DNA of 64,000 bases, taken from positions 1,831,001-1,895,000 of the forward strand of contig JAFFSR010000309.1 of NCBI GenBank assembly GCA_017163975.1. The letters are read 5' to 3'. A program made the translations under genes and the position numbers. The stretch's first letter is position 1. Each line of letters begins with the position of its first letter. The notes under the pieces are model-generated. The model worked only from the letters and a program-made list of their open reading frames with translations. It had not been told where the DNA came from and made no database searches. This DNA comes from Anastatus disparis. Its lineage: Eukaryota > Arthropoda > Insecta > Hymenoptera > Eupelmidae. This document shows positions 57,359 through 64,000 of this stretch, piece by piece.

Positions 57359-57398
<40 letters not shown>
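57359..57398. repeat. (TG)n microsatellite, right of the R1/Waldo-like element
   Basis: Twenty uninterrupted TG units directly at the 5' end of the - strand non-LTR element. Confidence 0.95.
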
Positions 57399-57399
<1 letters not shown>

Positions 57400-58400
57400 T
57401 TTCAGTACGCCAAAAATATCTCGAGAACTACTTGATAGATTTGCTTCAAATTTTGCATGCAATTTAGTTATTTGTCTAACTGGGGGGGAAGCTATTAAAA
57501 ATTGACCTTCTTAGTTCAGTTTTTTTTTAGAGACATTTTAATAATTTAAAAAAAAATTTGATTCTTCAATTTTTTGGTATTTTACATAAACTATTTGAAG
57601 AATTTTCTTGAAAATTTGTATGGATATTATTTGCGACTGCTAAAAGAGGAAGAACTTTTACTAACTGATTTTCTCAGCGCACTTTTAATTTTAGAGCAAT
57701 TTAAAAATTTTGAAAAAAAAATTTTTTCTTCATTTTTCTTTTATTTTATGAAAACCATTCGATAGATTTGCTCCAAAATTTGTATGCAAGTTATTCGCTT
57801 TTGTCTGAGGAAAATTAACTTTGAAAAACTCATTTCTTTAGCGCAGTTTTAATTTTAGAGCAATTGAAAAATTTTTGAAAAAATGTTTATTTTTCATTTT
57901 TTTTATATTATACAAAAACCATTCGTTAGATTTGCTCTAAAATCATTATGCAAATTATTTGTTATTGCTTTAATAAAACAAGCTTTGGAAAAATTATTTT
58001 CTTAGCGCAGTTTTAATTTAAGAGAATTTTGAAAATTAAAAAAAAAAATTTTTCATTTTTTTTGGGTATTACGTAAACTACTCTAAGAATTTGTTTAAAA
58101 ATTTGAATAGTAATCATTTGCTACTGTTAAAATAATAAAAACATTTGAAAACTGATTTTCTTGGCATACTATTCATTTTAGAGCATTTTGAAAATTTTTT
58201 AAAAAGTTGTCATTTTTTATTATTTTTCTATTTTACGAAAACCATTCGATAGATTTGCTCCAAAATTTTTATGCAAGTTATTCGCTATTGTCTTAAGAAA
58301 ATAAGCTTTGGAAAACTTATTTTCTCAGTGCAGTTTTAATTTAAGAAAATTTTGTAAATTTTCACACAAATTTTTATTTTTCATTTATCTTCTTTCTTAG
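57399..58400. repeat. Tandem array of six ~165-bp diverged AT-rich units
   Basis: The unit contains AACCATTCGATAGATTTGCT, then CAAATTATT-like, GCTTTGGAAAA-like and TTTTCTTAGCGCAGTTTTAA words. Units start near 57420, 57585, 57750, 57915, 58075 and 58240 with substantial divergence. No coding capacity. Confidence 0.75.
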
Positions 58401-59425
58401 CGTGGTTACGATTAGAAATTTCGTTGTCATCGTTCTTTTAAAGTACAAATTTATAAATAAATATTAATGTTGGACAATTTTTTTATATTAAAATCAAATT
58501 TAAATAAATAATAAAAAAATTAATGCAACTCAAAGAGCTCTGTGAGAAAGAATTCCGCCAAAGCACTTGGCAGCGTTTTTTCTCCTTATTTTGCCCCAAG
58601 TATAAACAGCAGGGACTTAATAAATAAGATCTCCTGGCAATACATTCTCGTCGCAATACATGAACGATGTACTTCTGTAGTGCTGGTAAATACAAAAAGC
58701 AAGACCATAAACTATGAAGTTACACTATACGCAACAATTGATTTGAGAATTAGAGCTTATGGTTGGAATGCATAAACCCAACTCAAGCAGTGGTGTTACT
58801 TAAGTATCAATGTTACTTGAGTAAGATTTATACTCAAGGAAGGTGCTCCCTGATACAGTCAGAAGGCGACTGCCCCTTCCTTTTAATTTACTCCGCTTGT
58901 GTTGTTTATACATGCCCGAAAGGCCATCTCTGAGGTATGTGGGCCTAAGATGCTCTGAGCGCCAATGGATCTGAAAAGTTCACGGTCTTTCGTTTTCATT
59001 GACATATTCATGTTTTGTTTTATTTTCCACCTTGACTTCTCGTGTAATACGTGTTTGTGGTCAGAATCTACTTCTGGTATGGTCGAGCCCGTACACTGTT
59101 TGTCAGCCTACTCCCTTACGGATCGCCCCGCAGCCGGTAATCTCAGAGGAGTCCCCATTTCATTTTGTCAGCACCCAGTCCGAGTGCCATCTGGCACCGA
59201 ACAACGAGGAGATGGATTTTTTGGCGGCTCATAGGACAGCCAGTTCAAAGTGGCTAGTTTTTATCAGGTCTCTGTACTATCCGGCGGCCTGCAGCATCGA
59301 CACATAGTTATCCCCTGTATTCTCCAGCAGTGACTCGAATTCCATCTTAATTCAGCCGAATTCGGCTGTCACTGGATCTCGGAGTATTTCTGCTTTGTTA
59401 GTGTCTCTATTAACGGCCCAACTGA
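58401..59425. other. Unassigned region between tandem array and right inverted copy
   Basis: The first half is AT-rich; from 58840 it becomes balanced in composition and CpG-containing. Open frames at 58965-59234 and 58999-59307 match nothing known to me. An imperfect inverted repeat lies at 59353-59368 (TTCAGCCGAATTCGGC). It may be part of the same element as the inverted copies. Confidence 0.35.
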
Positions 59426-61345
59426 GTAGTGTGTGCAAATAGTGTCAGAATGTATCAGCAGTTACCACTATACCTGCATCATCCGCCAGTCAAAGCTTTC
59501 CATTTGCTGCCTTTGTTATAGCATTGTCGCAAAGAGCAGTCATATGAATACGGCGCCAAGAAGCGATACGTGGACCATGGAAGATAAAGATTGCCGGGAG
59601 GGCTCACTGTACCAATACCCAATCAAGCGACTACTTATGAAACCACAGAACATACTTGAAATGGTCCCATTCCATGCAACCATAATTTCGGAGAGTAACC
59701 AGACTTTAATGACGATATATATGCGTCCTACTGACTAGGAGAGTATCACAACTCCGGATAACGGATTTTGCTCAAACTTTAGAATAAGCTTCCAAATATC
59801 AAAATATGTAAGGAAATAGAATTTTAGACACTAACGCTCGATATTTCCCTAGTTATAGGCAACTAAACAAAATCACTAAAAAAGTTACTAGATTCTTAAA
59901 CGCATATAGTTCCTCAGCATTGATAGCTAAAAGCTTGAAACTTTTTTTAAATGAAAGCTGAGCTCAAATCCTTTCGAATTAGTAGCTATAGCATGTCAAA
60001 ATATTATTTTTTCCCAAACTTATAACGTAATAAACATTAGATCCAATTTCAGCTTTTGTTATTAATTTATGTTCTAAAAAGAAAAATCAGGTCCAATGTT
60101 TATCACGCTATAACTTTGGGAAAAAATAATATTTTGACATGCTATAGCTACTTATTCGAAAGGATTTGAGCTCAGCTTTCATTAAAAAAAAGTTTCAAGC
60201 TTCTAGCTATCAATGCTAAGGAACTACGTGCGTTTAAAAATCTAGTAACTTTTTTAGTGATTTTATTTAATTGCTTATAACTAGAGAAATATTGAGCATT
60301 ATTGTCTAAAATTCTATTTCCTTTCATATTTTGACATTTGGAAACTTATTCCAAAGTCTGAGCAAAATCCGTGATCCGGAGTTGTGATATTCTCCTAGTG
60401 AGTTGGTATGTGTCTGATTAGATGGTAATACAATATTTATGAAAGTTTATAAACATAAATTCTGAAATTCTACGTTTTCTATCAATTTATTTTTGATGTG
60501 CCTCTAATCAAACGCATGTGCAACGTCACCACTCATAAGCAGAGAGTCAACAGGGTCAAAATTACAACAACTTTTATGTTTGTTACATCTATCTTTAAGT
60601 TGGTGTTTCGTTTCACCTGTATATTTACAGTTAAGATTTGAGCACTTAACATTTCAGACAATGTGGGTGGTATGCCGCTGACGAATGTGACTTTTTCCTA
60701 AGAAATAACGTGATTGAGAGTATTATCGATCAGCAGGACAACTTTTATGTGAAATTGTTTTAGTAATTATTTGCACTTTATGTTAAATTGTTTTAGTCAT
60801 TATTTGCACTTCTAAAATAATTAGTTATTAGCCATGAAATAAAAACAAAAAAGCATATTAAAATATAGATAAAATGCTAATGACTTATGGTTAATGAATT
60901 TTTTCAAATCATTTTTTATTAATTTTTTATATCACCTTAAAAGGCAATTTTTTTTATTATTAAAATTTGTTTCGTCACTTGTATATTTTCTATGGTTGGT
61001 GAAAAACTTTCAATCTAAGTTCGATGTTAAAATTTTTTTTATGGGGATATAGAAGAATATAACAATCGATTCGGAAAACCAATTTAGGAGGATGACCTAT
61101 AGAGCGATATACATAAGAGGTTATAGTGTTGTAAATGTATAAAAAAAGCAATAACTAGATGCACAAGAAATAATCAGAAAATTATAAAACGGTCCTCTGA
61201 ACAGTTTTATTTCATATATTTACACTAAGACTAACAATTTGTCAATAAAAAAGGCACCTTATTTTGAGCTTCAAATGCCCAAAAAGTGCTAGTAACGCGA
61301 TTTTCACGAAATCTTACCCTGATTAGCTCCATCAATTTTCAATTA
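59426..61345 (-). mobile_element. Right copy of the inverted repeat with GIY-YIG-like remnant
   Basis: Reverse-complement partner of 50255-51388 plus 53112-53202. On the - strand near 60675-60530 it reads KCSNLNCKYTGETKHQLKDR, followed by CNKHKSC, again the GIY-YIG pattern, with a Cys pair upstream as in some Penelope-like endonucleases. An internal 33-bp duplication is near 60750-60815. It is interrupted by a 664-bp foldback element. The two copies point toward each other. Confidence 0.5.
59735..60398. mobile_element. 664-bp foldback MITE with TGA target duplication
   Basis: Ends CTAGGAGAGTATCACAACTCC and the complement of CTAGGAGAATATCACAACTCC. The arms are ~310 bp of inverted repeat with scattered differences around a ~50-bp loop near 60070. 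TGA is repeated on both sides, and the left inverted copy at ~51171 shows the empty site (CTACTGAGTTGG, complemented). A 3-bp duplication fits PIF/Harbinger-type elements. No coding capacity. Confidence 0.8.
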
Positions 61346-62284
61346 ATATATATATAAGCAAGGGGGCACCCCCCTGCTCGCTGCGCTCGCCAACCCCGTA
61401 ATATTTAATTTAATTCACGTCAAAAAAGATTTATTTATGTTAAAATATATGTTACATGGTTCAGAGACGTTTTGTTGTGATTTAGGAAATATTAAATTAA
61501 AAAAATTTTCTCGAATACGTTTTGTAATTTAATTATTTTTGAAGATAATGGTTTCCGAAAATGCAAAAGAAAGGATAGTAAATAAAAAAATTATTATCAT
61601 AATCAAAAAATTGATGAACAACAAATGAAACTTGATAACTCAAAGTTAGTAATATATAATTCAACATTACTTAAAAAATACAATTATCATATAAATGTAG
61701 ACTTTTATGGATTGATAATAAGTATAACATCTTAAATACAAAAATCTCATTAATGTCTATAGCATTAATAAATTATTTATCATTCGGTTGAATCATTAAA
61801 TCTATAAATTTTTTTATTAAAAATATATTTCTATGTATTTCTAGATTTTTAAATACCGAGGTATATATGAAGAAGTACGACGCGATTAATAATTCTTCAA
61901 ACTATTCTTTACACTACAATTTTTATAATTTTAATAAATTAGGATTAAAATGTATGCATAAATAAATATTTTATAAAAAGTAACAACTCCTATTTAATTA
62001 AACTTTAAATTAACTACCCTTACCAGTATATGAAATCATAAACTTATACCATGTGGTATAATATAATATGGTAATAATACCAATATTATGTATCGGTACT
62101 TATATATCTCTTAAAATAAAATCGTATTATCATGCCATTCAAAAATATATTTAGATTAAACCCATTTTAATAGAAGAATTTTGTCTTTGATACTAAAAAA
62201 ATATGTGCTTAATAAAATAATCAATTCAAATTATTACTATTACTACTATTATATTAAAGTAAATTATGACATTTTTATTCATAC
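61346..62284. other. AT-rich unassigned region
   Basis: Begins with a conspicuous GC-rich patch (61361-61400: GGGGGCACCCCCC then TGCTCGCTGCGCTCGCC) capable of a short hairpin. The rest is >75% AT with no open frame or repeat recognised. Confidence 0.45.
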
Positions 62285-64000
62285 GTGACTATCTTTTGCA
62301 TTATTGTCACATACATACATACACATACATACGTCCACCCTTAACATACAACTACACACGTGCACACACACGTACACACATATAAACATACACAATACCC
62401 GTCACTCCGTCACCGTTTTTCCGTCTTTCCGTTTCCATATCTCCGTCTCTTTGTCTCTGTTTCTCTGACTCCGTCTCTTCGAATCCGTCTCTTTGTCTTC
62501 ACTTCTCTGACCCCGTCCCTCCGTCTCTTCGAATCCGTCTCTCCGTCTGTCTGTCTCCGTCTCTATTCCTCCGACTCCGTTTCTTCGTCTCCGTTTCTTT
62601 GTCTCCGTTTCTTCGTCTCCGTTTCTTTGTCTCCGTTTCTTCATCTCCGTTTCTTTGTCTCCGTTTCTTTGTTTCCGTCTCTCAGTAATTACATTACAAC
62701 TTATATACATATTATATTTTTATTATATTAGAGTAAAAAATTGAGACTTTTTTTCTTACGTAAATCTTTATTGCATTATTGTCACAAACATACATACACA
62801 TACAAACACAAGAACAATCACACACATACACATACTTACACACACACACACATACATACATGAACATACACACATACAAATACACTTATACACATTCACA
62901 GACACACATACACATACACACTTACACGTACACTTATACACATTCACAGACACACAATCACATACACACATACACATACACACATACACACATACACATA
63001 CACACATACACATACACACATACACATACACACATATGCACATACACATACACATACGCACATGCACACATACACACACACACATACACATACACACATA
63101 CACATACACACTTACACATACACACATACACATACACACATAAACTTTAACACATACGCATACACTCATAAACATACACATACACATACACCCATACACA
63201 TACAAAAATATACATACACACACACACATACACATACACACATACACATACACGGAAACGGATACACTCATACACATACGCACATACACATACACATACA
63301 CACATACACATACACACATACACACATACACACATACACACATACACGTACACGCATACACATACACATACACACATACATACATACATACACATACACA
63401 CATCTACATACACACATACACATACACACATACACATACACACATACACATACACACATACACATACACATACACGTACACACATACACATACACATATA
63501 CACATACACATACACGTACACACATACACATACACATATACACATACACATACACACATATACATATACATACACGAATCCACATAACCATAAAGACATA
63601 CACATGCACAGATACACATACTTACACACATATACATACGCATACATAAACATACACACATACAAATACACTTATACACATTCACAGACACACATACACA
63701 TACACACTTACACATACACTTATACACATTCACAGACACACAATCACATACACACATACACACATACACACATACACATACACATACACACATACACATA
63801 CACACATACACATACACACATACACATACATACATACACATACACACATACACATACACACATACACATACACACATATGCACATACACATACACATACG
63901 CACATGCACACATACACATACACACTTACACATACACACATACACATACACACATAAACTTTCACACATACGCATACACTCATAAACATACACATACACA
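62285..64000. repeat. (ACAY)n microsatellite block with higher-order duplication
   Basis: Mostly ACAC/ACAT tetramers. Rare punctuating words (AAATACACTTATACACATTC, CACATATGCACATAC, ATAAACTTTMACACATACGC) occur in the same order at 62876-63165 and again at 63663-63985, an ~800-bp tandem duplication running past the window end. The block near its left end is split by a minisatellite. Confidence 0.92.
62400..62690. repeat. Minisatellite of 12-14-bp CCGTTTCTTTGTCT-like units
   Basis: Pyrimidine-rich tandem units (TCTCCGTTTCTTYG and relatives) lying within the ACAY block. The ~75-bp sequence preceding each ACAY stretch (ending TTGCATTATTGTCACA) is itself duplicated at ~62247-62320 and ~62712-62795. 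Confidence 0.85.

Noticed and set aside
59353..59368. TTCAGCCGAATTCGGC palindrome as a regulatory site
   Set aside because: A single short palindrome without context or repetition.
62360..63999. Long frames of alternating Cys/Val/Tyr or His/Thr on both strands
   Set aside because: They are translations of the ACAY/TGTR microsatellite, open only because the repeat has no stop codon.

Overview
The window is AT-rich, repeat-dominated eukaryotic DNA, almost certainly from an arthropod and plausibly an insect. The evidence is a Maverick/Polinton (adintovirus-like) element, two Ty3/gypsy-class LTR elements (one with an env gene), an R1/Waldo-like non-LTR element, a Tc1-like transposon, foldback elements and a 445-bp satellite. 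I found no host protein-coding gene, rRNA, tRNA or CRISPR array that I can defend. The order cannot be fixed from sequence alone; the mix would fit Hymenoptera, but that is inference.

Layout. 1-~9.6 kb: a decayed Maverick on the + strand, cut by the window start, with protein-primed DNA polymerase B, packaging ATPase, a small basic virion-type protein, a conserved hypothetical, an integrase with chromodomain (the only intact gene), minor and major capsid genes and a further hypothetical. 9.8-21.1 kb: a gypsy element on the - strand (gypsy-1), with its 5' LTR on the right and no 3' LTR visible. Its pol frame carries an OTU-type cysteine protease domain between RNase H and integrase, and a 1.1-kb foldback element with TA target duplication splits its gag 3' region. 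21.2-44.6 kb: a satellite array of ~445-bp units alternating between two subtypes. It is interrupted by a 420-bp foldback element, a 1.68-kb unassigned DNA element and a 12.9-kb gypsy element (gypsy-2, - strand) with 1.1-kb LTRs about 99% identical and a 4-bp target duplication.

44.6-46.5 kb: low-complexity DNA plus a GC-richer patch. 46.5-48.6 kb: a Tc1-like transposon with a nested foldback MITE. 50.3-61.3 kb: two inverted (tail-to-tail) copies of a GIY-YIG-like, possibly Penelope-related sequence. The left copy is split by a 1.7-kb foldback element and the right copy by a 664-bp one; between them lie an R1/Waldo-like retrotransposon inserted in a (TG)n tract and a ~165-bp tandem array. 62.3-64.0 kb: (ACAY)n microsatellite with an ~800-bp higher-order duplication.

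How it fits together: in the Maverick, replication (PolB), packaging (ATPase), virion (capsid) and integration genes are packed in one direction, with 2-nt gaps on both sides of the integrase. In gypsy-2, gag and protease overlap in a -1 relationship and env has its own 3' splice site. The leader carries three repeats of a covarying two-hairpin motif that could be an RNA packaging or dimerisation signal. Most strong observations concern mobile-element biology; the best candidates for something under-described are the OTU-containing gypsy-1 pol, the covarying leader hairpins of gypsy-2 and the iterated hairpins between the Maverick pol and ATPase genes.
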